From: Mesorhizobium shangrilense
GTDB lineage: Bacteria; Pseudomonadota; Alphaproteobacteria; Rhizobiales; Rhizobiaceae
Assembly: GCF_028826155.1 (NCBI RefSeq)
Contig: NZ_JAQGPN010000001.1
Location: 3,849,501-3,913,500 of the forward strand
Reading direction: 5' to 3'
Length of the DNA stretch: 64,000 nucleotides
Shown: piece by piece, positions 51,269-60,643 of the stretch
Layout: every line of letters starts with the position of its first letter
How positions within the stretch are numbered: the first letter of the stretch is position 1
Translations under genes and position numbers: made by a program
Notes under the pieces: model-generated
The model's database searches: none
What the model saw: the letters and a program-made list of their open reading frames with translations, nothing else
What the model was told of the DNA's origin: nothing

Positions 51269-51602
51269 CGTTCAGGAGTTCGGCAACCTCCTGGTCGCCC
51301 GGCTCCAGTTCCACGACCCAGATGTCCGGATCGAAGCGAGCCTCCTTGGCGAGCCGCTGCTCCACCGCCTCTTCCTCCGCTTCGCTCATGAGAACCGAGA
51401 ACAGCCGGTCGTCGGGCTTGGCGGTGTCGTAGCTTGCCTGTGCAGCGGGGCCGTAAAGCGTCACCTGCCCGTACCTGTTCCTGACGGTGACAAAGACCGC
51501 TCCGGCCTCCGTCGCGCCACGGCGCAGCACGGCGGCAAAGCCACCCTGGCGGAAAACGTTTCGAATGAGGGCTGAAACCCAGAAATCGGTGGTGAGGCGC
51601 AT
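51255..51602 (-). CDS. DUF1491 family protein
   Basis: This is a 115-residue soluble protein (MRLTTDFWVSALIRNVF). It has GGFAAVLRRGATEAGAVFV and the C-terminal DIWVVELEPGD, matching DUF1491. It is followed upstream by the peptidoglycan-binding protein and DivJ-like kinase on the same strand, an order that recurs in Rhizobiales as I recall. Confidence 0.82.
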   Translation of the reverse strand: MRLTTDFWVSALIRNVFRQGGFAAVLRRGATEAGAVFVTVRNRYGQVTLYGPAAQASYDTAKPDDRLFSVLMSEAEEEAVEQRLAKEARFDPDIWVVELEPGDQEVAELLNVTTP

Positions 51603-51679
51603 GCCCGTCCTTACGGAGGAAGGGCCGCGCCGCGCAAGTGGCCGATGACGTGCAACGTGCGCTGACGAAGCCGCCGGCC

Positions 51680-52450
51680 CTAGTTGATCAGGCCTTCCTT
51701 CCGCATCTTGGCAAAGACGACTTCGTCGGCTTCGCCGGTCTGCGGCAACCCGAACAGCGCCTGGAACTCCTTGATCGCGGCGCGCGTGCGGCCGCCCAGC
51801 ACGCCGTCGATGTCGATGTTCTTGTTGCCGAACTCCCTCAGGCCCGCCTGGATCTTACGGACGCGCCCTGCCGCGGAATTGTCCTCACCGTCGAAACGGG
51901 CCGGCGAGGGTTCGTTGATGATCGCTTCGACGCTCTGCGGCCGCGGCCGCGGCTGCGGGGGGATCGCCGCCGTCGGACTGGTGTCGAGCTGTTCCAGGAG
52001 CTGTTCGTTGATAAGGCCGGTCACCGGCAGACCCACCGTCTTCTGATAGGCCTCCACGGCTCTCCTGGTGTTCGGCCCGGACAGGCCATCCACGGCGCCG
52101 TCGTAGAGGTTGAGATCTTTCAGCACCGTCTGCACGGCCTTCGTGATCGGGTCGCCGACGATCTGACGATGCGCCTCTTCCGGGCGCTCGATTTTGATCG
52201 TGGTCTCGGTCGGCGCAGGCCCCTCATCGCCGCGCTCGATGGTCCTTGTGGTGAAGAACGCACCGGGATGGGCGAAGGGCTGGTACCAAAGGGCGTTGGC
52301 GGAGACGAAGGAGAGGGCGACCAGGAACGCGGTCGAACCGCCCACCAAAGCAGGATTGCGCGCGATCATGCCGCCGACTGCGGAGGCGGCCGCCACCGCC
52401 GGGCGGGTCCGCTCGCGGCTTGGATCAGGCCGTTTTGAGGAGCGCGCCAT
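51680..52450 (-). CDS. Membrane-anchored peptidoglycan-binding protein
   Basis: This is a 256-residue protein with a basic N-terminus, a TM anchor at about 33-53 (PALVGGSTAFLVALSFVSAN) and two PG_binding_1 modules. These lie at about 95-155 (LKDLNLYDGAVDGLSGPNTR) and 185-250 (AGLREFGNKNIDIDGVLGG). It should sit in the periplasm against the wall. It overlaps the 3' end of the DivJ-like kinase gene by 26 bp. Confidence 0.85.
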   Translation of the reverse strand: MARSSKRPDPSRERTRPAVAAASAVGGMIARNPALVGGSTAFLVALSFVSANALWYQPFAHPGAFFTTRTIERGDEGPAPTETTIKIERPEEAHRQIVGDPITKAVQTVLKDLNLYDGAVDGLSGPNTRRAVEAYQKTVGLPVTGLINEQLLEQLDTSPTAAIPPQPRPRPQSVEAIINEPSPARFDGEDNSAAGRVRKIQAGLREFGNKNIDIDGVLGGRTRAAIKEFQALFGLPQTGEADEVVFAKMRKEGLIN

Positions 52451-54215
52451 GTTCTATCGTCTCTTTATGCACCAGTTCGCGAACCAGCCCAGTCTCCTCC
52501 ACGCTCGCCAGCGCGGGCCCGCTGACCGGCAGGCTGATCGCAACCTTGGTGCCCTCGCCGGGCGCGCTCTCGATGGACATGGTGCCCTCATGCAGCGACA
52601 CCAGGCCCTTGACCAGCGAAAGCCCCAGCCCCGCGCCCTCGAACTGGCGCGTGTAATCGTTGCGGATCTGCGTGAACGGACGGCCGATCCTGTCCAGATC
52701 CTCCTCGGCGATCCCGATCCCGGTGTCGGCGACCCAGAAGTGCAGGCGCGAGCCGAGCCGCTGCGCACCGACCACGACGGAGCCTCCTTCGGGCGTGAAC
52801 TTGATCGCGTTCGAGACCAGGTTGATCAGGATCTGCTGGACCGCGCGGCGGTCCGCGACCACCTCGCCAACGGCGCGCCCGACCTGGGTGCGCAGGTCGA
52901 CACCCTTCTTCTCCGCCTGCAGCGACATCATCGACCGGCACATCTCGGCTGCGTCGCCGAAAGCGAAGGTCTCGGTGTGAATCGGGTAGGCGCCCGACTC
53001 GATCTTCGAGACGTCCAGAATCGCGTTGACGACCGAAAGCAGGTGATGCCCCGACTCCTTGATCAGTTCCGTGTACTCCCGCTGGCGAGCGTCGGAGAAG
53101 CCGCCGAACATTTCGTGCAGCAGGATGTCCGAGAAGCCGATGATCGCATTCAGTGGCGTGCGCAGCTCGTGGCTCACGGCAGCGAGGAAGCGCCCCTTGG
53201 CAATATCGAGCGCTTCGGTCTCGTCGGTCGCCTCCCGCAGCGCCGCCCGCAGATCGGCGACCTCGGAGTCGTCGCGCAGGACAGCGATGAACTCTTCCCG
53301 ATCAACATCGGCATGGAACTCGATGGCGAAGTGGCGAAAATTGTCGGGCCCGTCAGTGCCTTCGGCCTTGGGCAGGCGCAGCCGGACGTCGGTCCGCACC
53401 TGCTGCTCGCCGTCCCGCAGCGCGCCCAGCGCACACATGTAGTTGACCCGGTCGGCCACGTGCACGCGATCGAAGAGCCCTGCCCCGTGGAGCAGCTCCG
53501 GGGCGAGATTGAGCACGGTCCTCGCCTTGGCGCCGGCCTCGACCACCTCACCGCTACGCGCCAGCTTCAGCACGGCCCCGTCGACCAGGTCCATGCGCGC
53601 ATCGCTCTCCTTCGCCCGCGCCTCGTCTCCTTCGGAGCGCTGCCGGGCGGCCAGCCGCGGCCACAGGGTGGCGCCATAGCTCAGCGGCAGGAGCCAGTGC
53701 CAGGCAGAGGCCGCGCCCAGGACCGCCGGCCATGCCTGCTCCATGAGGAGCCCCGATCCAACAGCTGCGGCAACAGCCGCTGCCCCGGCGATGAGCGCCT
53801 TGCGCGTCGGCCGGATGCCGTAGGCTTCGAGCGGAATGGCCAGAAGCAGCAGCGAAGCGGGCGACGCCAGTCCGCCGGCCGCGGTCGTCACCATCCCCAT
53901 GAGCGGGATGCTCGCGGTCAGCACGGCCGCCTCGACCCAGCGGCTGTGCCGAAGCCCCGCGACGGCCAGCACGCCAAGCCAGCTCAATCCGAAGAACATG
54001 AGCACGCCGGCGAGCGTCAGCGATGCCCCCGCGCGCTCGGCCATGAGCAGCACGGCGGCGACCGACATCAGCACGGGCGCGAAGAGCAGCAGGCCCACGA
54101 AGCGGCGGCGCTGCCCGCGCACCAACTCGTCGGCGACCGACGGGTGCACGAAGCGATCGCAGGCAGACGCGACGGCGCCTCGCAGATCATCGATTCGGCT
54201 GGCAAGAAGCTTCAA
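52425..54215 (-). CDS. divJ: DivJ-like multi-TM sensor histidine kinase
   Basis: This is a 596-residue kinase with six hydrophobic segments in the first 185 residues. A PAS-like domain follows at about 205-315. The H-box is AAVSHELRTPLNAIIGFSD with phospho-His near 349. The HATPase_c domain contains FEGAGLGLSLVKG. Length and six-TM-PAS layout match Caulobacter and Sinorhizobium DivJ, the kinase of DivK. TTAACC, a CtrA half-site, lies upstream on this strand at about 54257-54262. A different PleC/DivJ-class kinase is possible. Confidence 0.62.
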   Translation of the reverse strand: MKLLASRIDDLRGAVASACDRFVHPSVADELVRGQRRRFVGLLLFAPVLMSVAAVLLMAERAGASLTLAGVLMFFGLSWLGVLAVAGLRHSRWVEAAVLTASIPLMGMVTTAAGGLASPASLLLLAIPLEAYGIRPTRKALIAGAAAVAAAVGSGLLMEQAWPAVLGAASAWHWLLPLSYGATLWPRLAARQRSEGDEARAKESDARMDLVDGAVLKLARSGEVVEAGAKARTVLNLAPELLHGAGLFDRVHVADRVNYMCALGALRDGEQQVRTDVRLRLPKAEGTDGPDNFRHFAIEFHADVDREEFIAVLRDDSEVADLRAALREATDETEALDIAKGRFLAAVSHELRTPLNAIIGFSDILLHEMFGGFSDARQREYTELIKESGHHLLSVVNAILDVSKIESGAYPIHTETFAFGDAAEMCRSMMSLQAEKKGVDLRTQVGRAVGEVVADRRAVQQILINLVSNAIKFTPEGGSVVVGAQRLGSRLHFWVADTGIGIAEEDLDRIGRPFTQIRNDYTRQFEGAGLGLSLVKGLVSLHEGTMSIESAPGEGTKVAISLPVSGPALASVEETGLVRELVHKETIEHGALLKTA

Positions 54216-54669
54216 CTCAAGGCACTCGCTACACGCCCGCTTTCCGGGTCCTCTTGGTTAATTCGAACCTCGCACCGAGCGTTTAAAGAAACGATAAGGC
54301 ACGGCCGCCTGAGGCTTCGCCGACATCGAATGTTGGGCGTTTCCGCATCCCGGCACGGGACCTTCTCGGGCCATGGTAAATGGAGGGTTAGGCTATCCGC
54401 GGGGTCCTGCGACGACCCCGATTTCAGCGGCTGCGCGCCTCGTCTTCCTATTGTCCCTTACGGTTCAATGTCTTGCATGGTTAGGCAGAGGTAAACACAC
54501 TCATTTCAATGCCGCGAAAAACTGCCCCACTGTTGAATCGATAAAATTTGAAGCGAAATCTCCGAAAATTCTCCGGAAGGAATCAAGCGCGCCTTTGCCC
54601 GGGCGTGGCATGTTCGGGATGGGACGGAAGAGGCCGTGCGGCTCCGCTCGGCGACTGGGGAATGGAACG
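54216..54669. other. 454-bp divergent intergenic region
   Basis: No gene is supported. It separates the DivJ-like kinase (minus) from the DUF5330 gene (plus), so it carries both promoters. It is visibly AT-richer between 54480 and 54590. The open frame running through it from 54373 has no family features before residue 100. Confidence 0.5.
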
Positions 54670-55020
54670 ATGGGTTTCTTGATACGGATGGCCTTCTGGT
54701 TTTCGCTCGTGCTGCTGGCGCTGCCGCTGGGCGGCGTCGACGAACGGACGGGCGAGCGGCAGATCGGCGCGTTTGAGGCGATCATCGCCGCCGGCGAGGC
54801 GATGACGGACATCGCAGGCATGTGCGAGCGCAAGCCGGATGTGTGCGAGACGGGCAAGGCGGCCATCGCCACCGTCGGCGTGCGGGCCCGCGAAGCCTCG
54901 CGCATCGCTTACGAGACGCTCGACGAGCGCTTCGGCGAGCCCGACGCGACGACGACGGGAAGCGTGCCGACGCCGCAGGAAACCGTACCGCCGCAGCAGG
55001 ACCCGATTCCGGCGGAGTGA
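54670..55020 (+). CDS. DUF5330 small secreted/anchored protein
   Basis: This is a 116-residue protein from ATG 54670 (MGFLIRMAFWFSLVLLALPLGG) with a signal/anchor segment. The core GAFEAIIAAGEAMTDIAGMCER with a second Cys in KPDVCETGKAA matches DUF5330. The C-terminus is Pro/Gln-rich. It is divergent from the DivJ-like gene. Confidence 0.78.
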   Translation: MGFLIRMAFWFSLVLLALPLGGVDERTGERQIGAFEAIIAAGEAMTDIAGMCERKPDVCETGKAAIATVGVRAREASRIAYETLDERFGEPDATTTGSVPTPQETVPPQQDPIPAE

Positions 55021-55077
55021 AACGCCAACGCCGCTATTCGCCGCCTTGCGGGCGGTGGGGCGAACTTCGCAGCCGGA

Positions 55078-56109
55078 TCAGTCGCCCGTCAGCACGACCT
55101 TGACGCTCTGCGATCGATCCAGCGCCAATCGAAAGGCCTCAGGCGCGGCGGCAAGCTTGCGCTCCGCGGTCACCAACTGAAGCACGTCGATCTGCCCTCC
55201 GGCGATCAGCTCTACGGCCTCCTGGAACTCGGCGCCGAACCGGAACGTGCCCCTGAGGTCAAGCTCCTTGGACATGACGGCGTTCGCAGGCACCGGTATC
55301 GAGCCGCCCGCAAGATTGCCGACCTGCACCACGACCCCGCCCCTCCGCGCGCTCCGCAGCGCCGCGGCCAGGCCCGCACCCGTCCCGGAAATCTCGAACG
55401 CGGCGTCGAAACGCGCCTCCGCCGCCTCATCCCCGGCGCCAAGATTGATGACCTGATCCGCTCCCAGGCGCGACGCGAACGCCAGCGGCGCAGCCGCGAT
55501 GTCGGCGACGGCGACGCTGGCGCATCCCTTCAGTCTCGCCGCCAGCATGGTGAGCAGCCCGATCGGGCCTGCGCCGAACAGGACGACGTCCTTGCCGCGC
55601 ACGTCGCCGGCGCGCGCAACGGCGTGGAGGGCCACCGCCAGCGGCTCGGCGAGGGCGGCTGCCGCGAACGGCGTCTCGCCCGGCACCTTGACGCATTGCG
55701 CCGGCGTCACGTCGAAGGTGCTGGCAAAGCCGCCCTGCATGTGTGGGGTCTTCGATGCCGAGCCCATGAAATAGATGTTCTCGCACAGATTGGCCCGACC
55801 CAGCTGGCAATAGCTGCAGCGCCCGCACCAGCGGGAGGGGTTGATCGCGACGCGCTCGCCCACTGCAAGGTCGGGAACAGCGCCGCCGGTCGCGATCACC
55901 TCGCCCGCGATCTCATGGCCCAGCACCAACGGCGAGGTCACGACGAAATCGCCGGTGCGCGCATGCCGGAAGTAATGAAGATCGCTGCCGCAGATGCCGC
56001 CGGCGCCAAGTCGAATTCGCACCATGCCGGGCGCCAGCGGTCCCGGCTCGTACCCCACGAGACGAAGGTCCTCCGGGCCGAACAGCGTTGCTGCGACCGC
56101 CCCGCTCAT
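55078..56109 (-). CDS. Zinc-dependent sugar-acid/alcohol dehydrogenase (L-idonate 5-dehydrogenase-like)
   Basis: This is a 343-residue medium-chain dehydrogenase starting at ATG 56109. Catalytic zinc ligands are Cys40 (GGICGSDLHYF), His65 and Glu66 (VLGHEIAGE). The structural zinc uses Cys95, Cys98, Cys101 and Cys109. The nucleotide-binding Rossmann motif GAGPIGLLTML follows. Its ATG overlaps the TRAP large permease stop by 4 bp (ATGA). It ends a TRAP operon, so it probably starts catabolism of the imported polyol or sugar acid. The exact substrate is not shown. Confidence 0.85.
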   Translation of the reverse strand: MSGAVAATLFGPEDLRLVGYEPGPLAPGMVRIRLGAGGICGSDLHYFRHARTGDFVVTSPLVLGHEIAGEVIATGGAVPDLAVGERVAINPSRWCGRCSYCQLGRANLCENIYFMGSASKTPHMQGGFASTFDVTPAQCVKVPGETPFAAAALAEPLAVALHAVARAGDVRGKDVVLFGAGPIGLLTMLAARLKGCASVAVADIAAAPLAFASRLGADQVINLGAGDEAAEARFDAAFEISGTGAGLAAALRSARRGGVVVQVGNLAGGSIPVPANAVMSKELDLRGTFRFGAEFQEAVELIAGGQIDVLQLVTAERKLAAAPEAFRLALDRSQSVKVVLTGD

Positions 56110-57512
56110 CGGATCAGCCCCAACTGGGTGGGCAGCCACAACGAAATGGCGGGCACGAAGGTGATGATCAGCAACGCCACGAGCAGCGGCACGAGCCACG
56201 GCAGGATCGCCATGGTCGTGCGCTCGATCGATAGCTTGGCGATGCGCGACAGGACGAACATGACGACGCCGACAGGAGGGGTGAGCAGCCCGATCATCAG
56301 GTTGAGCGTCAGCACCAGCCCGAAATGCACCGGATCCACGTCATACTTGGCCAGGATCGGCATCAGGATCGGGACGATGATGGTGATGGCCGCGATCGTG
56401 TCGAGGAAGCAGCCGATGACCAGCAGCAGGATGTTGACCAGTATGAGGAACACCCATTTGTTGTCGGTCAGTGCGAACAGGAAATCCGAAAAGTATTGCG
56501 CGGCCTGACTTACCGTGAGCAGCCAGGCGAAAATCGATGCGGCCGTCACGATGAAGAGCACGGAGGCCGTGGTCTCGATAGTGTCGAAGCTCGCCTTGGC
56601 GAGCGTGCGCAGCGTCATGGTGCGATAGCGAACGAGCCCGAGAAACAGCGACCAGATCACCGCCGCGACCGCCGCTTCGGTCGGCGTAAACCACCCAAGC
56701 GTCATGCCCCCGATAAGGATCACCGGCGTCATCAGCGCCATGACCGCCGCGAAGTCGAAGTACCAATCGAGGGCAATCAGCACCAGGAGCGCAATGCCGA
56801 CCGCCAGATTGATCGACAGCCCGGCGAGCGTCAGCAGGTATACGGCGACCGGGAAGAGGGCGACGACAAATACTTCCGCCGAGGCGCCGGCCAGCCTGCG
56901 CAGGCTGAACGGCGTATCCGAGCCCCAGCCGCGCCGGTACGCGAAGAAGGCAACGGTGGCCATCATCAATACCGTCATGACGATGCCGGGAAGAATCCCC
57001 GCCATAAACAGCGCGCCGATCGAGACGTTGGCCATCATGCCGTAGATGACGAAGGGCAGCGACGGCGGGAAGATCGGGCCAAGCGTGGAGGATGCCGCGG
57101 TGACGCCCACCGCCGCCTCGACCGGGTAGCCGTGATCCTTCATCGCCTTGATCTCGATGGTGCCGATCCCGGCGGCGTCGGCCAAGGCGGCGCCGGACAT
57201 GCCCGCGAAGACGACGGAGCCGAGGATGTTGACCTGCGCCAGGCCACCCTTCATCCAGCCGACCACCGCCAGCGCGAAGCTGTAGATCCGGCCGGTCACG
57301 CCCGCAGAGTTCATGAGATTCCCGGCAAGGATGAAGAAGGGGACGGCGAGCAGCGGAAAGCTCTCAACGCCGGCGATCATGCGCTGCGCCGTGATGATGT
57401 CCGGCGCCACGTTGTAGAAGACCAGATAGAGCAGCGACGCGAGGGCCATCGACACGGCGACGGGCGCGCCGACCAGCATCAGGACGAGGAAGGAGCCGAT
57501 CAGAAGCAGCAT
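56106..57512 (-). CDS. dctM: TRAP transporter large permease DctM
   Basis: This is a 468-residue integral membrane protein with about 12 TM segments. Landmarks are LGPIFPPSLPFVIYG, GMTLGWFTPTEAAVAA and the C-terminal LNLMIGLLTPPVGV. It couples Na+ flow to solute import with the DctQ and DctP subunits. It is 3 bp after dctQ. Confidence 0.92.
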   Translation of the reverse strand: MLLLIGSFLVLMLVGAPVAVSMALASLLYLVFYNVAPDIITAQRMIAGVESFPLLAVPFFILAGNLMNSAGVTGRIYSFALAVVGWMKGGLAQVNILGSVVFAGMSGAALADAAGIGTIEIKAMKDHGYPVEAAVGVTAASSTLGPIFPPSLPFVIYGMMANVSIGALFMAGILPGIVMTVLMMATVAFFAYRRGWGSDTPFSLRRLAGASAEVFVVALFPVAVYLLTLAGLSINLAVGIALLVLIALDWYFDFAAVMALMTPVILIGGMTLGWFTPTEAAVAAVIWSLFLGLVRYRTMTLRTLAKASFDTIETTASVLFIVTAASIFAWLLTVSQAAQYFSDFLFALTDNKWVFLILVNILLLVIGCFLDTIAAITIIVPILMPILAKYDVDPVHFGLVLTLNLMIGLLTPPVGVVMFVLSRIAKLSIERTTMAILPWLVPLLVALLIITFVPAISLWLPTQLGLIR

Positions 57513-57515
57513 GTT

Positions 57516-58088
57516 TCAGACCCCAAACCCGTCGAACTCTTCGGGCCTCTCCAGCACGGAATAGCCCCGCCTGAGATCGCCGATCAGAACCTGGATCTGG
57601 CGCAGCGTCATCAGGGCGAAGGCGGCGAAGACGGAATAGAAGACGATATTGCGTGGCAGGTCGATGGTGACCATGCGCTCGCGCGCCACGATGCCGGCGT
57701 AGCGCCAGAGAAGCCAAGTCATGTAGGCGAAGAAGCCGAGCGTGATCAGGCTGACGATCAATGCCAGCACGCGCCCGGCCTGCGGCGGCAGATACCTGTA
57801 GAGCAGGTCGACATGGATGTGGCGCACCGTGCGCGTGCACATCACCGAGCCCAGGAAGACGACCACGACCAGGCAATTGATCGCGATTTCCTCCGTCCAG
57901 GCAAAGCTGTTGTTCAGCACGTAGCGGGTGAAGAATTGCAGGAACACGCAAGCCGACATGCTCCAGAACACGACCATCGTAATCCAGTCCTCGACGGCAT
58001 ATCGGGACAGGTCGACAGGCGCGACCTCCTCCTCGAAAGCCTGCGCTATCTCCTCGGCGGTGATCTGGGTATGGATCTCTTCTTGCAT
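57516..58088 (-). CDS. dctQ: TRAP transporter small permease DctQ
   Basis: This is a 190-residue protein with four TM helices (about 50-72, 87-108, 125-147 and 160-180 by eye). The N-terminal 35 residues are cytoplasmic and acidic. FTRYVLNNSFAWTEEIAI is the DctQ family motif. It is between dctP and dctM on the same strand. Confidence 0.9.
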   Translation of the reverse strand: MQEEIHTQITAEEIAQAFEEEVAPVDLSRYAVEDWITMVVFWSMSACVFLQFFTRYVLNNSFAWTEEIAINCLVVVVFLGSVMCTRTVRHIHVDLLYRYLPPQAGRVLALIVSLITLGFFAYMTWLLWRYAGIVARERMVTIDLPRNIVFYSVFAAFALMTLRQIQVLIGDLRRGYSVLERPEEFDGFGV

Positions 58089-58148
58089 AGGATGTCCCTG
58101 GCGTCCGGGAAGGATCCCCGGCGCGAGCCGCGCCGGGGTCGCTGTGGA

Positions 58149-59123
58149 TCACTGGACCGCGCGGATCGCTTCCCAGTCGGCCTTCTCGTAGCCGAACTCC
58201 TCGAAGGTGACCTTTTCCATCACGGTCTTCTCGAAGTCGGCGCGGTCGACCTCCGTCACTGTCAGGCCGCGATCCTTGAACACCTGCACGAGTTCCTTTT
58301 CGCGGGCTACGATCGTCTCGGTCGCCCGCTTCGCCGCCTCCTGCATGACTTCCGTGAAGATCGCCTTGTCCTCGTCGGAAAGCTGCGCCCAGCGCGACTG
58401 CGAAACGATGGTGTTGAGGTGGTCGACGATGTGGCCGGTCAGAACGATGTGCTTCTGCACTTCGAAGAACTTCTTCGCCTCGATCGTGGTAAGCGGGTTC
58501 TCCTGCGCTTCGACTGTTCCCTGCTGCAGGGCGAGGTAGACTTCGGCGAAGGCGATCGGCGCGGTGTTGGCGCCGCACGCGCGCGGCATGGCGAGATAGG
58601 CGGGCACGTCCGGCACCCGGATCTTCAGCCCCTGCATGTCGGAGCATTTCTCGATAGGCCGGTTCGAGGTCGTATGCCGCGTTCCGTAATACGTGGTCGC
58701 GGTGATGTGGTGGCCCGACGCCTGCTCGTATCCGCCAGTCAGTTCCTTGTATTTCTCGCTCTTGGAGTAGGCGAGAAGGTGGTTGGCGTCGCGGAAGATG
58801 AAGGGAAAGTAAGTGACCCCTATCCGCGGGAACTCCCGGGCGGCGAAGCTGGAGCCCGAAATGATGACGTCAACCGTGCCGAGCGTCAGGCCCTGGTTGA
58901 TGTCGGACTCCTTGCCCAGTTGCGAAGCCGGAAAGACATCGATCTTGTAGCGTCCGTCCGTCCGCTTGCCGATTTCCTCGGCTGCCCATACCGACTCGGT
59001 ATGGAAAGGCTCCGACGTTTCGTAGACATGAGCCCACTTCAGGACGGTCTGTGCCGACGCAGAAGAGAACGGTATGGCGAGCGCGGCGATTGCGCCCACG
59101 AGAGCGGCGTATTTCGAGAACAT
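58149..59123 (-). CDS. dctP: TRAP transporter substrate-binding protein DctP
   Basis: This is a 324-residue periplasmic receptor with a signal peptide (MFSKYAALVGAIAALAIPFS, cleavage near ASAQT). LKIRVPDVPAYLAMPRACGANTAP contains the family substrate-contact Arg and Pro region, and YLALQQGTVEAQENPL is typical DctP. The downstream dehydrogenase suggests a sugar-acid or polyol ligand; this is inference. Confidence 0.92.
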   Translation of the reverse strand: MFSKYAALVGAIAALAIPFSSASAQTVLKWAHVYETSEPFHTESVWAAEEIGKRTDGRYKIDVFPASQLGKESDINQGLTLGTVDVIISGSSFAAREFPRIGVTYFPFIFRDANHLLAYSKSEKYKELTGGYEQASGHHITATTYYGTRHTTSNRPIEKCSDMQGLKIRVPDVPAYLAMPRACGANTAPIAFAEVYLALQQGTVEAQENPLTTIEAKKFFEVQKHIVLTGHIVDHLNTIVSQSRWAQLSDEDKAIFTEVMQEAAKRATETIVAREKELVQVFKDRGLTVTEVDRADFEKTVMEKVTFEEFGYEKADWEAIRAVQ

Positions 59124-59183
59124 TCACTCCTCCTGATGATGATCCGACTGATCCGGCCGCCGATCTCCTCCCGGCGGACTCCT

Positions 59184-59903
59184 CTATTTGGCAACCTCCA
59201 GGGCTGCTGGCTTCTCACTGAAATTCCGTGAGAATCTGAGTTGCGAAAGGCGCAGATGCCTCTGCATCGCCGCTTTTGCGCTTTCCGGGTCCCGCGCAGC
59301 GATCGCGTCACGCACCTCGACATGCTCCTCCAGCGCGGTCTGCCAGGATTCCCGGTTCTCGAAATAGCTGGAGAGCCGCTGGAAATACGGATTCATGCGC
59401 TGGTCGAACATCTCGCCGATGAAGCGCACGAGAACCGCGTTGCGCAGGATGCCGGCGACGGTGGTGTGGAATTCCCGATCGAGCCCGATGGTCTCCTCGG
59501 AAGGATGACTGCTCGTCCTCATGCGGCCGAGCACATCGTCGATCGCGGCGATGTCCTTCTCCTCGACCATCATCGCTGCTTCGGCAGCAACAGCGCCCTC
59601 GATGAACTCGCGCGCCCTCAGGAGTTCGAAAGGGCCCTCGTCCTTGTCGCCCGCCAGCGTGGCCCTCAGCGGCGGATCGGTGACGTAGATGCCCGAGCCG
59701 ACGCGGATGCGGATTCGACCCTCGACCTCAAGCGCGATCAGGGCCTCACGGACAGTCGGACGGGACAGGCCGAATTGCTCCGCCAGCTCGCGCTCGGGCG
59801 GCAAGCGAGATCCGACAGGGTACTCGCCCTTGTCAAGCAACTGGCGCAGTTGATCTGCCACCTGGCGATACAGTCGTGGCGGTTCGATAGCTTTGATCGG
59901 CAT
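59184..59903 (-). CDS. GntR-family regulator with FCD domain
   Basis: This is a 239-residue transcription factor. The N-terminal winged helix has YPVGSRLPPERELAEQFGLSRPTVREAL. The FCD ligand domain follows, with REFHTTVAG and EHVEVRDAIAARDPESAKAAM holding metal/ligand histidines. It is first in the operon with the TRAP genes, so it is likely their local repressor, responsive to the imported acid. A palindromic operator lies 28 bp upstream of its start. Confidence 0.9.
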   Translation of the reverse strand: MPIKAIEPPRLYRQVADQLRQLLDKGEYPVGSRLPPERELAEQFGLSRPTVREALIALEVEGRIRIRVGSGIYVTDPPLRATLAGDKDEGPFELLRAREFIEGAVAAEAAMMVEEKDIAAIDDVLGRMRTSSHPSEETIGLDREFHTTVAGILRNAVLVRFIGEMFDQRMNPYFQRLSSYFENRESWQTALEEHVEVRDAIAARDPESAKAAMQRHLRLSQLRFSRNFSEKPAALEVAK

Positions 59904-59930
59904 CCCCCCTCGACAGCTCGAGCCTTCGAT

Positions 59931-59949
59931 CGGTCAATTGGTCTGACCG
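59931..59949. promoter_or_regulatory. Palindromic operator upstream of the GntR gene
   Basis: CGGTCA (59931-59936), 7 bases, TGACCG (59944-59949) is a perfect inverted repeat, and inside it GGTC-T-GACC (59940-59948) is the FadR/GntR-type core. It lies 28 bp before the start of the regulator, so autoregulation of the operon is likely. Confidence 0.6.
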
Positions 59950-60134
59950 CTTGCGTGACAAACTGCTGCAGAAAGAGGCGATGAGTCAAGGTTGCCGCGG
60001 CGATCCGTCAGCTGCCGCGAGCAGTTGGCTGCCGTGTGCCGTAGCAAACGAGGAGCCCCCGCCCCTCGCAGCCCATCGCCTAGGGATGGCGGGGGCCGGA
60101 ACGGATTTCAAGGAGCCAACCGCTGGCGAGCCGG

Positions 60135-60437
60135 TCAGCTCTGCTCCTCCTCGGAGGGCGCTTCGGCGCACAGATCGCCGTCAAGCGCCGTCAGGGATGG
60201 AACAACGCTCACGCCTTGCCGGCGTCGGCGACACAGCCGAACCGGCGCACGGTGCAGCGCCAAGGCGATCGGTCCGTCAAGGTTGAGGACGGACGGGTGC
60301 TGGCCCCTGCCGGTGCGCCCGAACGGCCGCATCGGCTGAGGCCACACCCTCCGCACCCCATCCCCTCCGTACCACCTGTGCGGCCTGCTGCGAGGCCATA
60401 CGAGCAGTCCAGACTCGTCGCTGCCGAAACGATCCAT
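60135..60437 (-). CDS. Hypothetical 100-residue ORF
   Basis: This ORF starts at ATG 60437 (MDRFGSDESGLLVWPRSRP) with GGGAGGACAAG just upstream, a good ribosome site. It has no recognisable domain, is rich in Arg/Pro/Trp, and is without a signal peptide. The sequence around it (59950-60640) otherwise holds no gene. It may be a spurious frame. Confidence 0.3.
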   Translation of the reverse strand: MDRFGSDESGLLVWPRSRPHRWYGGDGVRRVWPQPMRPFGRTGRGQHPSVLNLDGPIALALHRAPVRLCRRRRQGVSVVPSLTALDGDLCAEAPSEEEQS

Positions 60438-60643
60438 CTTGTCCTCCCACTCGGGAACGCGCCCCGGCGCTCCTCCCGTGAATGCGTTTGACTGAGGTTC
60501 GCATACCGTGTCTTGATTGACGCTAGGGAAGCTTCGGTGTTCCGTCTGTGGGATTCCGCACTTCCGGCATACGTCCGACAAGCCCGAAACGCTTTTGCTT
60601 CAGCGGTGGGCGACGTATACTGCCGGCAAGGAGGCACATGAGA

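Noticed and set aside
56325-59231. Long plus-strand open frame of 968 codons over the TRAP genes
   Set aside because: It lies antisense to dctP, dctQ and dctM, whose products are unmistakable. Its His/Asp/Arg-rich translation is typical of shadow frames.
60548-60643. Extended start of the Crp-type regulator
   Set aside because: The AAGGAGG site at 60628-60634 and the family length support ATG 60644 (or 60638) instead of 60548.
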